Assembly (NCBI GenBank): GCA_023382595.1
Contig: JAHDWB010000001.1
Span: 1,240,001-1,304,000, forward strand
Direction: 5' to 3'
Length of the DNA: 64,000 nucleotides
Origin: Anaerolineales bacterium
Lineage (GTDB): Bacteria; Chloroflexota; Anaerolineae; Anaerolineales; Villigracilaceae
The position numbers were made by a program, and so were the translations under genes. Under the pieces are notes generated by a model. The model was not told where the DNA came from, searched no databases, and saw only the letters and a list, made by a program, of their open reading frames with translations. Shown one piece after another: positions 44,290 to 52,720 of this stretch (position 1 is its first letter; each line of letters opens with the position of its first letter).

Positions 44290-44445
44290 AGCGGGCGACC
44301 TGGCTTGTTAGTCCTTTTGTCGCTTGGTCTCGTAGTCACCTGGTCGTTTTGACCACGTGACTATCCGACGATTTGACTACCAGACTAACTTCACAGTTGC
44401 GCGACAGCGTCAGAATTTCACTGACTTCGCCGCTTGCTGATCGTT
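44290..44445 (-). promoter_or_regulatory. Cobalamin riboswitch
   Basis: On the minus strand the conserved core AAGTCAGTGAAATTCTGACG then CTGTCGCGCAACTGTGA (plus about 44391-44428) matches the AdoCbl aptamer, and a B12-box-like AAGCCAGGTCGCCCGC follows (plus 44291-44306). The upstream limit overlaps the end of the NAD(P)-binding gene at 44458. It controls btuF-btuC-GNAT-btuD. Confidence 0.9.
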
Positions 44446-44457
44446 ATTTGCATCATT

Positions 44458-45579
44458 CTACCACCAAAGACGGCGCACGAACCAATACAAAAAGCCGCGC
44501 GTCCCGAACGGCGCAAAGTACAACGTCCGCCCATTGCTCCATTCTTCGCCAAAGGAAAATTTCTTGTGCACGAATTCCCCCGCCTTTTTGTCCTTCCGGT
44601 GCAGGATGAAAAAGCCCTCATGCTTGAGCGACGCATCCCGATCATCATCCCAAACCTGTTCCACCTCCAGCGGATGCAAACGCCTCAACGCCTCGCGGAC
44701 GGCTGATTCAAAATCAATCAGCCTTACCTCCGGGAAGGTTTCCCTCGCCCCATCGTGCTGGACCATGCTGTCGCTGGACAGCCCGCCGACCAGTGCGTAC
44801 GCGATCGGATACGGCACAGGCGTCATCAGGTCGATGCCGAACGCCATGAACCAGACCGGAATGCCGGGGATTAGGAACATCCTGCGTTTGTGACCGCGCG
44901 CCTCGGCATACTTCTTCATCAAGTCCTGATAGGAAAATGTATCCGGTCCGCCGATCTCAAAGACCCGACCGCGCCCGTTGGGGTTGGTCAATGCCGCCAG
45001 TAAATAATCGACAATATTCTGCGCCGCGATGGGCTGTGACCTGTTCCTCAGCCAGGCGGGACCGGGGATGACCGGGAACAATTCGGTCATAAAGCGGATC
45101 ATCTCGAACGAAATACTCCCTTCGCCCGCGATCACACCCGCGCGGAATTCAGTGACAGGCACACTCCCCTTCCGTAATGTCACGCCGGTTTCGATGCGTG
45201 AACGCATATGCGGCGCGATATGTTGTTCAGGGTCTGCCAACCCGCCGAGGTAGATGATGTGTTCCACACCCGCTTCTTCCGCCGCGGATGCGAAGTTGCG
45301 CGCGCCTTCAAGCTCGATGGACGTGTATCCATGCCCCGAAGACATATTATGAATAAGATAATAAGCGGTATGGACTCCCGCCAACGCGGGAGCAAGAGAA
45401 GCGGCGTCCATCACATCCCCGCGCACCATTTCCACTTGAGAGAACCATCGGCGCGATCTGAGCCGTTCCGGCTGGCGTGCCAGTGCACGGACATGGTATC
45501 CGCGTTCGAGCAGGTGGGGAATCAAGCGGCTGGCAATGTAACCGGTCGCGCCGGTGACGAGGATGAGTTTATCGGTCAT
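44458..45579 (-). CDS. NAD(P)-binding atypical SDR (NmrA/YbjT-like)
   Basis: 373 residues. Rossmann motif LILVTGATGYIASRLIPHLL (residues 5-24), VEMVRGDVMDAASL, AYYLIHNMSSGHGY, HIIYLGGLAD and a C-terminal helical region. YbjT-like proteins often carry an added DUF2867 domain; here the C-terminus is shorter. The ATG (plus 45577-45579) lies inside a GTCATTGCGAG repeat, so the element supplied the start codon. Function likely a quinone or nucleotide-sugar-related reductase; unproven. Confidence 0.82.
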   Translation of the reverse strand: MTDKLILVTGATGYIASRLIPHLLERGYHVRALARQPERLRSRRWFSQVEMVRGDVMDAASLAPALAGVHTAYYLIHNMSSGHGYTSIELEGARNFASAAEEAGVEHIIYLGGLADPEQHIAPHMRSRIETGVTLRKGSVPVTEFRAGVIAGEGSISFEMIRFMTELFPVIPGPAWLRNRSQPIAAQNIVDYLLAALTNPNGRGRVFEIGGPDTFSYQDLMKKYAEARGHKRRMFLIPGIPVWFMAFGIDLMTPVPYPIAYALVGGLSSDSMVQHDGARETFPEVRLIDFESAVREALRRLHPLEVEQVWDDDRDASLKHEGFFILHRKDKKAGEFVHKKFSFGEEWSNGRTLYFAPFGTRGFLYWFVRRLWW

Positions 45580-45613
45580 TGCGAGAAGGAATGAAGCGAC
45601 GACGAAGCAATCT
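45575..45613. repeat. GTCATTGCGAG-type element (half copy) overlapping a start codon
   Basis: GTCATTGCGAGAAGGAATGA and GCGACGACGAAGCAATC. The CAT of its GTCATTGCG is the complement of the ATG of the gene at 44458-45579. Confidence 0.8.
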
Positions 45614-45618
45614 CATGC

Positions 45619-47697
45619 TCATCGTTCCACCTTGAACGGCGTGACGTTGGGATCGATGACTTCGCCGAATTCCCTAGCAGCCAGGTGACCGCTGAAGACC
45701 GCCTGCGCAATGATGTTCGGGGCTTCGGCATCGCCGACCAAACGCAGGGATTTGAGTCTCCCATCGTCCAAGGCAGGTTTGAGTTCGTGATAGAGCGAAT
45801 CGTTGGGAATACGCTCGGTGACCATAACCACGGCATCGCAGGGGAGCACGGTTTCAGCGCAGGTGATGACATGGGAGACAGCAGCAGTTGTCGGGGAGTG
45901 CGAGGCGAGAACGTGGTGTGGAAGCAGGGTCACGTTCAGGTCAAGCAGGCGTTCGTAGATACGGTCCTGCTCAAGGGTGAATTCCGTCCACGCAGAAATG
46001 GTGGGAGCAGGCGTCACGAGCGTGACCTGGCAGCCGTTCTGCGCGAGCAATTCTGCAAGCACGCCGCCCATGTAGTAGTGGTCGTCGTCGTAGATGACCA
46101 CATGTTCGAGCGCAGGAACTTCCTCCCGTAATTTCGACAGCAGGCTGTCTGACTCCATATTCAAGCGCATCAGATCGTCAGGCGTGAACACTTTTGCATC
46201 GCCTTGCACGGGACGCGGGAGAAAACGTCCGACGCCGTCGCGCCGCCATGCGGAGCCGGTGGCAAGGATGACGTGCGGTTCGCCCGATTCGAGGATGTCT
46301 TTCGCGCTCATCGGGCTGGAGGGATAGAAGAAAATATTCTCAAGTTTTTGGATCTGTGTCAGCCGCCAGTCAATGACGCGCCGCCACTCGATCAGGTTCG
46401 GCAGCGCAGACTCGAGCAGGACCCGCCCGCCCGCCTCGCGCTTCGCATCGGTGAGAATGACCCGGTACCCGCGTTGACCCAGCGCCCGAGCCGCTTCCAG
46501 CCCGGCGGGACCCGCGCCGACGATGAGTATCTCTTCGTCACTTTTCTTCGGGGGAATGATCTCAGGATGCCAGCCGCGCCGCCACTCTTCGCCCATCGTC
46601 GGGTTCTGCGTGCAGCGGATCGGCACGAAGCGCGTATCGCCTGTGACGCAGATATTACAGCCGATGCACTCGCGGATATCTTCGTGCCTGCCTTCTTTTA
46701 TTTTGTTTGGCAGGAAGGGATCGGCAATGGACGGGCGCGCCGCGCCGATCAAGTCCATCACACCGCGCTCGATGGCGGAGACCATGCTGTCGGGAGACGT
46801 GTATCGTCCCACACCGACCACCGGTTTGCTGGTGAGTCCCTTGACGAAGGAAATATATTTCTCCTGATGTCCCTCCTTGCCGAAGCGCGAGGGAATGGAA
46901 TCGTTCTTCCATGCGCTGATGTTCACATCCCACAGGTCGGGCAGTTCTGCCAGCATCCCCACGATATCCTGCGCTTCTCCGTCGTACTGCATTCCGTCCG
47001 CGCCGAGCAATTCATCCACTGCAAAACGGACCGCCACCGCGCAGGTATCACCGATCGCGTCCCTGGTGTCTTCGATCAATTCGCGCAGGAAACGCACGCG
47101 GTTCTCCAATGAACCGCCGTATTCATCGGCGCGGTCATTGTCCTTTGACAGCAAATGGAACGCCAGAGTCATGTTATGCGCGGCATAACAGTAGATGATA
47201 TCGAAGCCCGCCTTCTTCGCGCGCACCGCCGCATTGCGGTGCCATGTGCGGATCTGTTTCAGGTCTTCCTTCGAAGCGGCGCGCGTCTGACCGGGTTCGT
47301 AGCCGCCTCCGCCGGTGATGCTCATCGAGCGCGGAGCGAAGCCCGCCGCGCGCGAATACAGGTTTGCCGCGTCGTGGCTGTTATAGGTCAGTTCGATGCC
47401 TGCCAACGCCCCGTGTCTATGGACGGATTCGGTCATGAGCTGCCAGGCGGGGATGTCGTCGTCGCTCCACATCCGCCCTTCGAAATACGGCGAAAGATCG
47501 GTGGTGTAATGGATCTCGGTCTCTTCCGTGCAGACCACGCCCCAGCCTCCTTCCGCTTTCATCTCACGCATCGCCGCCATGCCCTTCGGCATGCGGTAGC
47601 CGAATCCGTTGCAGTGTGGCACCTGATAGAAGCGGTTCGGCGCGGTGACAGGTCCGATTCGAAGCGGCTGGAAGAGAATATCGTAACGGGAGGTCAT
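45619..47697 (-). CDS. OYE-type FMN/FAD and Fe-S oxidoreductase (trimethylamine dehydrogenase/2,4-dienoyl-CoA reductase family)
   Basis: 692 residues. N-terminal TIM barrel of the Old Yellow Enzyme fold (LFQPLRIGPVTAPNRFYQVP; GFDIIYCYAAHNMTLAFHLL; SLENRVRFLRELIEDTRD), a four-Cys 4Fe-4S site (RECIGCNICV ... IRCTQNPTMGEEW, about 342-370), then a two-dinucleotide-binding half beginning EILIVGAGPAGLEAARALG. Length and order match TMADH/DMADH and FadH-like enzymes. Substrate unknown. AAGGAAT lies upstream of the ATG. Confidence 0.88.
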   Translation of the reverse strand: MTSRYDILFQPLRIGPVTAPNRFYQVPHCNGFGYRMPKGMAAMREMKAEGGWGVVCTEETEIHYTTDLSPYFEGRMWSDDDIPAWQLMTESVHRHGALAGIELTYNSHDAANLYSRAAGFAPRSMSITGGGGYEPGQTRAASKEDLKQIRTWHRNAAVRAKKAGFDIIYCYAAHNMTLAFHLLSKDNDRADEYGGSLENRVRFLRELIEDTRDAIGDTCAVAVRFAVDELLGADGMQYDGEAQDIVGMLAELPDLWDVNISAWKNDSIPSRFGKEGHQEKYISFVKGLTSKPVVGVGRYTSPDSMVSAIERGVMDLIGAARPSIADPFLPNKIKEGRHEDIRECIGCNICVTGDTRFVPIRCTQNPTMGEEWRRGWHPEIIPPKKSDEEILIVGAGPAGLEAARALGQRGYRVILTDAKREAGGRVLLESALPNLIEWRRVIDWRLTQIQKLENIFFYPSSPMSAKDILESGEPHVILATGSAWRRDGVGRFLPRPVQGDAKVFTPDDLMRLNMESDSLLSKLREEVPALEHVVIYDDDHYYMGGVLAELLAQNGCQVTLVTPAPTISAWTEFTLEQDRIYERLLDLNVTLLPHHVLASHSPTTAAVSHVITCAETVLPCDAVVMVTERIPNDSLYHELKPALDDGRLKSLRLVGDAEAPNIIAQAVFSGHLAAREFGEVIDPNVTPFKVER

Positions 47698-47707
47698 GGG
47701 GATTCCT

Positions 47708-47745
47708 TTAATAAAGACCTGACAGGTTTCAAAACCTGTCAGGTC
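47708..47745 (-). terminator. Long perfect hairpin after the lipoprotein gene
   Basis: A 14 bp perfect stem, GACCTGACAGGTTT / AAACCTGTCAGGTC (47716-47745), with a two-base loop. Minus-strand reading is followed by TTTATTAAAGG, so it can terminate the gene at 47755. The same ACCTGACAGGTTT hairpin is a common stand-alone repeat in bacterial genomes. Confidence 0.75.
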
Positions 47746-47754
47746 GGTTGCAGA

Positions 47755-48354
47755 TCATTTACAGCTTTGCAGGGTCGGGAACAGGCTGTAGCCGTATTCC
47801 TCCATCCGGTCTTCCGAGCCGACCGGCAGGACGATCATCATGGTCACGACGCGGGTGGCGGTGTCGTTCTGCGCCCAATAATAGATGTCGTAATCGAAGC
47901 CCTGGTCAACCGCCTTGAACTGATACAGCCGCAGACCGGCATCCGTTCGGCATTCGTCCACGCGCTGGTACTGCTGATAGTTGCCGAAGATGATGTCCCA
48001 GTTCTCGTCCCCAAAGAATTGATCCAGGTCGAGTTCCTCATAACCGCAGGGGAAGATCAGCGCCTCCAGGAAGGCGACCGCCGAAATGGAACTGCCGAAC
48101 CACGTCACAGCCACGCGGCTGTCCTCCACCGTATAACTGCGTTCCCAATCGGGCGTATTGAACAGACCGCCGGTAAAGGCAAGCGCGCGGTCAACATCCT
48201 CCTGTGTGGGCTGGGTGGAGATGCAGGTCATTTCCTCCACAGCCAGCGGCGGGACGGTGGGCGGGACGGGTGTGGGCATGGGCGTCGGCGTGGCAGCCGG
48301 AGCGCAGGCGGAGAGCAAAAGCAGGACGAGCAGGACGGGCGTGAATTTTTTCAT
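47755..48354 (-). CDS. Lipoprotein of unknown function
   Basis: 199 residues. Signal KKFTPVLLVLLLLSACAPA with lipobox LSAC (Cys18) and then a TPTPMPTPVPPTVPP spacer typical of Chloroflexota lipoproteins. The mature domain has three Cys (about 47, 105, 135) plus a terminal Cys (SCK), possibly disulfide-bonded. No family recognised. Confidence 0.7.
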   Translation of the reverse strand: MKKFTPVLLVLLLLSACAPAATPTPMPTPVPPTVPPLAVEEMTCISTQPTQEDVDRALAFTGGLFNTPDWERSYTVEDSRVAVTWFGSSISAVAFLEALIFPCGYEELDLDQFFGDENWDIIFGNYQQYQRVDECRTDAGLRLYQFKAVDQGFDYDIYYWAQNDTATRVVTMMIVLPVGSEDRMEEYGYSLFPTLQSCK

Positions 48355-48495
48355 GGAGAAACCCTCAAAGGGACGGTGATAAATGCGAGTATAGCACGCC
48401 CAAGCAAAATTGCCCGACCATCCATCGGGGGATCATGAGCACTGCGCTTCCTTCCGCGCCCCAGCCTGTCACTCCCCATCTTGCCTGAACGAACC

Positions 48496-49275
48496 CTAGG
48501 GCTTGCGCCCGAAGAACATTTTTACATGGATGTCGGAACGGAAGATGAGCGTCTCGTTCTTTTGTTTGGCGGCTTCGACCGCAGCCTTGATGCGCTCCAA
48601 TCCGTTCTGATACAGGTCGTCGCTGAGCAGGGCAAGCTGAGATGTGGCGTTATGCTTCAGGAACGGGTCTTTCAAGACCGCTTCTCCCATATGGAAGTTC
48701 TGGATGTGTTCCACCGTCTGGAATGAGACATCTTCGAAGCCCTGCCGTTCCATCATCCGCGTCAACGCCTTTCCGGAAGGATAACGGCGCAGGTCGGTGT
48801 CGTAGACCGTATCGAAGTAATTGTAGATATACCAGTCGGACGAGCCCTCTTCGTGCGGGTCATGTCCGATGACGGCAAGCGTGCCGCCCGGCTTGAGCAC
48901 GCGGAAGGCTTCCGCGACGAAGGCGCGGTGATCGCCAAAGTGATGGATGGCGTCCACGCAGTAGAGCAGGTCGAAGGTCCGCTGTTGAAGCGGCAGGTTG
49001 ACCGCCGTGCCGCGTGACAGGTTGAGCGGGGCGGGTTGTCCCTGCGCCTGTCTCAGCATCCCCATCGAATAATCCAAGCCGAAGAGCTTGTTCGTCACCT
49101 GTGAAAGCAGGTTCAGCCAGTAGCCTGTGCCGCTGCCCACTTCCAGAATGGTTCCGGCGTTGACGCGTTGTGCAAGGTCGAGAAGCGCCTGTCCGCGCTC
49201 CCATTGCCGGGTTTCGGGGTAGCGCTGGTTGTAGTGTTGCGCGATCTTGTCGTAGTTGAGATAAGGCGTGTTCAT
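48496..49275 (-). CDS. Class I SAM-dependent methyltransferase
   Basis: 259 residues. AdoMet motif I TILEVGSGTGYWLNLL (about 38-53), motif II LFGLDYSMGMLRQA, motif IV FDLLYCVDAIHHFGDHR, and motif VI LKPGGTLAVIGHDPH. Ubiquinone-type/Methyltransf_11 subfamily. Substrate unknown; no operon partner. Confidence 0.88.
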   Translation of the reverse strand: MNTPYLNYDKIAQHYNQRYPETRQWERGQALLDLAQRVNAGTILEVGSGTGYWLNLLSQVTNKLFGLDYSMGMLRQAQGQPAPLNLSRGTAVNLPLQQRTFDLLYCVDAIHHFGDHRAFVAEAFRVLKPGGTLAVIGHDPHEEGSSDWYIYNYFDTVYDTDLRRYPSGKALTRMMERQGFEDVSFQTVEHIQNFHMGEAVLKDPFLKHNATSQLALLSDDLYQNGLERIKAAVEAAKQKNETLIFRSDIHVKMFFGRKP

Positions 49276-49337
49276 GCAATATGGATAACATGGGCGCGCC
49301 GAAGATTACCTTAAAGAGTATCTGAAACGTCTTAATT

Positions 49338-49410
49338 CACCGCAGATGAACACAGAGAAACAAGAATGAGACCTGATCGGGCGATCCAGATGTCCCTTTC
49401 ATCTGCGGTT
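49338..49410. repeat. Inverted repeat CACCGCAGATGAACACAGA ... CATCTGCGGTT
   Basis: Left arm at 49338-49357, right arm around 49400-49410. Same loose family as 21509, 23171 and 43151. A lone half (CCATCTGTGTCATCTGCGG) is also present at about 49730-49748. Confidence 0.65.
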
Positions 49411-49448
49411 ATCCCCCGTATCCGGCGCATGTTCTCCCCCTGCGCGGC

Positions 49449-49646
49449 TTACACTTCTACGATCTCCTTCACACGTCCCACCTGTCCATCCGTCAAACGG
49501 ACCTTGATGCCATGCGGGTGGTTGGGCGATTTGGTCAGAATATCCTTCACGATGCCCTTGGTCAACTTCCCCGTGCGCTGGTCTTGTTTCAGGACGATCA
49601 GCACGGTCATGCCGGGTTTGATGTTGGAGCGGGTTTGTCCGTTCAT
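49449..49646 (-). CDS. YwbE family protein
   Basis: 65 residues, a full-length match to the small YwbE/DUF2196 family: NIKPGMTVLIVLKQDQRTGK and ILTKSPNHPHGIKVRL then DGQVGRVKEI. KOW-like beta fold expected; biochemical role unknown. A longer in-frame alternative on the same strand does not exist. Confidence 0.93.
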   Translation of the reverse strand: MNGQTRSNIKPGMTVLIVLKQDQRTGKLTKGIVKDILTKSPNHPHGIKVRLTDGQVGRVKEIVEV

Positions 49647-49764
49647 GTGTCTCCATCCGAACTAAGCGAAGGGATATGCTTGACCCGCCGATCTGTGCGG
49701 ATCTTCCCTCTTCTATTTCAAATCTGTTCCATCTGTGTCATCTGCGGATCGATGCCGGTCATGT

Positions 49765-50157
49765 TTAATATATCACGGGGTCGTCGGGATGTTCGGCGTT
49801 CCACAATGCCACTACTTCCTCCACCGTCTTCCCGATGTGCTTCTTGTTGAGGATGGTTCCATTGAATGACCGGTTCAGCGCCCGCTTCAATCCCCGGTCG
49901 AGGCGGTGCGCCACGTCCAATTCCCCCTTGTAATTGATGTTCGGCAGGTAGGTCCCCAGCCCTTCGAGCTTGACCCCGCGCCCATAACTGTTGAAGTACA
50001 CGACCGCATCCTGCAAGCCTGTCAGGACGCCGATCACGTCTGTGCGGGTAACTGTGGACATGGCAGAGATAAGATCTGCCGTCTCTTTCCAGTCGGCTGT
50101 CCTGCCAAATTTGATCTGAGGACGGTAGTGATTAAGCGCAACTACTAGGGGTGTCAT
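49765..50157 (-). CDS. HU-like DNA-binding domain protein
   Basis: 130 residues. TRTDVIGVLTGLQDAVVYFNS and VKLEGLGTYLPNINYKG match the helical dimerisation and beta-arm core of the divergent HU family (HU-HIG type), as do the following RLDRGLKRALN. The last 25 residues (KTVEEVVALWNAEHPDDPVIY) are extra. An AGGAGG is 7 nt upstream of the ATG. Transcribed from a perfect consensus promoter covered by three evenly spaced AATATCCTG sites. Confidence 0.75.
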   Translation of the reverse strand: MTPLVVALNHYRPQIKFGRTADWKETADLISAMSTVTRTDVIGVLTGLQDAVVYFNSYGRGVKLEGLGTYLPNINYKGELDVAHRLDRGLKRALNRSFNGTILNKKHIGKTVEEVVALWNAEHPDDPVIY

Positions 50158-50202
50158 GCAAAACCTCCTGCTCTTTTTCTGAATTTCAACGCTTCTAATC
50201 CC

Positions 50203-50270
50203 AATATCCTGTCAGGATATTGTTTGTTTGATGTCAGGATATTATACGTTTGCTGGCAGGATATTGTCAA
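50203..50270 (-). promoter_or_regulatory. Consensus promoter with three 22-bp-spaced AATATCCTG operators
   Basis: Minus strand: TTGACA (plus 50265-50270), 18 bp, TATAAT (plus 50241-50246). CAGGATATT (plus) occurs at 50213-50221, 50235-50243 and 50257-50265, exactly 22 bp apart. The most downstream one is part of a perfect 19 bp palindrome AATATCCTGTCAGGATATT at 50203-50221. The sites cover the spacer, the -10 and the initial transcribed region. Confidence 0.85.
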
Positions 50271-50282
50271 TTGAGCGGAGTG

Positions 50283-50328
50283 TTTTATAAAAAGAGCGAG
50301 ACGATCACCAAAAAAGTAACCGTCTCGC
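50283..50328 (-). terminator. Rho-independent terminator of the cyclase gene
   Basis: Minus strand: GCGAGACG / CGTCTCGC (plus 50321-50328 with 50296-50303), loop of 17 nt, followed by TCTTTTTAT. Confidence 0.85.
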
Positions 50329-50389
50329 CGGGAGATTTCCGCGCATGTCATGCTCAATGGAGCGCATCCACTTTCTTTAGGACAAGGTA

Positions 50390-51223
50390 CTACTTCCCCA
50401 TCTTCAGCGTCCAGGCGGTCACTTCCTCCGTCTTGCCCTTCAAATTGAAGACGCAAGACTCCATGCCGCTCGTGTCCAATCCCGCCGCGTTGCGGGTCGC
50501 GTCGCTGATCAGGATCTCGCCCGCCTTTGCAAGAGACGTGAGTCTCGCCGCCGTATTGACCGAGTCGCCGATCATGGCAATGTCCGAAACGCCTCCCTCC
50601 GCGTTGACCGAACCGACATATGCCACGCCGGTATTGATGCCGATGCCGACAGGAATCCAGGGACCCGCCGGAGAACCGTATCCCATTGCCTTCATGATGC
50701 GCTTGCCCGTCTCGACCGCCACCCCGGCATGTTCCGGTCCGGCAAAGCCCGGCACGAAGAATCCCGCCACTTCATCGCCGAGCAGTTTCTCCACAAAGCC
50801 GTAACTGCGGAAGAACTCATCCGTTGCGGCGCGGTAAAAGCGGTTGATCAATTTGCTGTGTTCCTGCGGGGAGGTCTTCTCCGCCATGCCGGTCGAACCG
50901 CGCACGTCCACGAACATGATGGAGATCTCCAGTTCCACGCCGCCGTGATACTCGGTCGCAAAATTCTCGCACAGGTTGCACAAATGCGGATTTAGCTTCG
51001 ACCGTTCGACGTTCCACAATAGTTTCCAAAGTTTTCCGCCGATGCCTTCAAAGGGAATGTAACAGACCGCGCAGCGTGGACTGCGCGGGATGCGTTTGAT
51101 CAGCGGGCGGAATATTCTGCGCTCGAACCAGGGCGGGTCCATATAGTCCGGCATCTCGCCTTTGGTAAGGTAGCTATGCCAGGCATTTCGGATCAACTCT
51201 TCGGAGATCTTGTGATCGGTCAT
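50390..51223 (-). CDS. Soluble class III nucleotide cyclase with CxxC cluster
   Basis: 277 residues from the ATG at 51223 (AAGGAAAG upstream; the in-frame Met at 51253 is less likely). Residues about 40-95 carry CAVC and CNLC pairs, a likely zinc or Fe-S site. The cyclase domain has SIMFVDVRGSTGMAEKTSP with the metal Asp, KLLGDEVAGFFVPG, and MIGDSVNTAARLTSL with the catalytic Asn and Arg. Lacks membrane helices, unlike the cyclase at 31062. Product (cAMP or cGMP) not decided from sequence. Confidence 0.85.
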   Translation of the reverse strand: MTDHKISEELIRNAWHSYLTKGEMPDYMDPPWFERRIFRPLIKRIPRSPRCAVCYIPFEGIGGKLWKLLWNVERSKLNPHLCNLCENFATEYHGGVELEISIMFVDVRGSTGMAEKTSPQEHSKLINRFYRAATDEFFRSYGFVEKLLGDEVAGFFVPGFAGPEHAGVAVETGKRIMKAMGYGSPAGPWIPVGIGINTGVAYVGSVNAEGGVSDIAMIGDSVNTAARLTSLAKAGEILISDATRNAAGLDTSGMESCVFNLKGKTEEVTAWTLKMGK

Positions 51224-51271
51224 TCTGTCTTTCCTTGCACCAGTAACACACAATAAAGTTCGTACAATTTT

Positions 51272-52666
51272 CTAACTCAACAGCCCTCGCGCGAAAGCAA
51301 GCACTGCCTGCACATCATTGAAATTCGTGAACGGACCCACCGAGATGCGCACCGCGCCGGAGGACTTCCCGTCGATGCACTTGCGGAACTCGTCAATGGA
51401 CATGACATCCCTGTGTTCAGGACGCGTAAAGCACACGTCAAGTTCCACGCGCGAGATGCCAAGCGCGATCTCACCCGCGCCGGGATTGCAAAAACAGCCC
51501 GTCCGCAGGGAGATATTCACCTTGTTCGCTTCGCTTTCGATGAAGCGATGGTCGAAGGCGGTGCCGTACTGGTCGTAGAAATTGACGGTGACTGCCCCGC
51601 CTCTTCCTTCGGTGGAATTTGGTCCGAACAGCCGGACCAGCGGCTCCCCGTTTCCGTGTTTCATGGACGTGAGATTGTCCAACAGCCAGCCGGTCAGCGT
51701 TTTTACGCGCTCACTGATGACGTCATAGCCAATGGACTCGATATGTTTCAATCCGATCTCGAGCGCGGGGATGTTGAGATAGTCGAGCGTGCCGTCTTCA
51801 AAGGCGGGAGCGCCGTCGGCGAGATAGTATTTGCCGCCCTGCACAGACGCGACTGTGATGGTCCCGCCTGCGAACCAGGGACGATGCAGCTTGGCTAACG
51901 CTTCCTTTCGCGCGATCAGTGCGCCAAGTCCCGTAGGGTAGCCGAAAATCTTGTAGAAGGAAATAGGAACAAAGTCCGGTTTGACCTTGCCCAAGTCCAG
52001 TTTGCTGGTGGGGACGAACGCCGCCGCATCGAGCAGGACGTCCCAGCCGTGGGCGTGCGCCTTCTCGATCCATTCGAGCGGATGTTTGACCGAGGAGAAG
52101 TTCGATTGGGCGGGATAGGCAAAAAGATTATGACCAGTTTTGGAGGGGCGAGCCAGCTCCGTTTCAAGTTGTGAAGCGTCCACGCGCATATCGGGCAGCA
52201 TGACCGGGATGTAAGTTACTTCTGCGCCGCGCGCGTGAGCGAATTCGCGGATCCCGTTGACCGAGTTGTGGTTGTCGAAGGTCAGCAGGTAACGTCCGTT
52301 CGGGAAGGGATAACTCTCGCCGACAAGCTTTAGCGCGCCGCTGGCGTTGGGCGTGAAGATGGCAAGATATTCGCCCGGGTCGGCGTTAAAGAATTTGAGA
52401 ACATATTCGCGCGCGCCTTCGACAAGTTCAGTGGCGGCAAGCGAAGTGGGATTGGTCGAATGCGGGTTGCCAAAGACGCCTTCGTGAAGGAGTTGGTGGT
52501 GCTTTTGAATTTGCGACTCGGCGTAGATACCGCCGCCCGTGTAATCGAGGTAAACGTGCTCACCCGCGTCGAGGCGGGCATAATCGCTCTTGCGGAGGTC
52601 GTCAATCTTGGATGTTTGTTTGTAAGTGGGATATTTCTGAAGGAAGGTTTCGAATTCAGTGGGCAT
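51272..52666 (-). CDS. Class V aminotransferase (cysteine desulfurase/Moco sulfurase-like)
   Basis: 464 residues, PLP fold type I. YLDYTGGGIYAESQI, FGNPHSTNPTS, LAIFTPNASGALKLVGESYP, the PLP Asp in DVLLDAAAFVPTS, and the Schiff-base Lys in PISFYKIFGYPTGLGALI. The C-terminal SLRTGCFCNPGAGE is where the active-site Cys lies in MOCOS-like proteins. Most like the N-terminal domain of molybdenum-cofactor sulfurase without the MOSC domain. Physiological acceptor unknown. Confidence 0.88.
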   Translation of the reverse strand: MPTEFETFLQKYPTYKQTSKIDDLRKSDYARLDAGEHVYLDYTGGGIYAESQIQKHHQLLHEGVFGNPHSTNPTSLAATELVEGAREYVLKFFNADPGEYLAIFTPNASGALKLVGESYPFPNGRYLLTFDNHNSVNGIREFAHARGAEVTYIPVMLPDMRVDASQLETELARPSKTGHNLFAYPAQSNFSSVKHPLEWIEKAHAHGWDVLLDAAAFVPTSKLDLGKVKPDFVPISFYKIFGYPTGLGALIARKEALAKLHRPWFAGGTITVASVQGGKYYLADGAPAFEDGTLDYLNIPALEIGLKHIESIGYDVISERVKTLTGWLLDNLTSMKHGNGEPLVRLFGPNSTEGRGGAVTVNFYDQYGTAFDHRFIESEANKVNISLRTGCFCNPGAGEIALGISRVELDVCFTRPEHRDVMSIDEFRKCIDGKSSGAVRISVGPFTNFNDVQAVLAFARGLLS

Positions 52667-52688
52667 TCACTTCTCCTGATGATTTATC

Positions 52689-52719
52689 GTCATTGCGAGG
52701 GCTTTGTCCTCGCAATGAC
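52689..52719. repeat. GTCATTGCGAG-type element (minimal hairpin)
   Basis: GTCATTGCGAGG-GCTTTGT-CCTCGCAATGAC, a perfect 12 bp stem. Lies immediately before the FAH-family stop codon. Confidence 0.85.
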
Positions 52720-52720
52720 G

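Noticed and set aside
50203-50265. The AATATCCTG units as a CRISPR or plasmid-iteron array
   Set aside because: Units are 9 bp, embedded in a perfect promoter, with no replication gene nearby; an operator array is the simpler reading.
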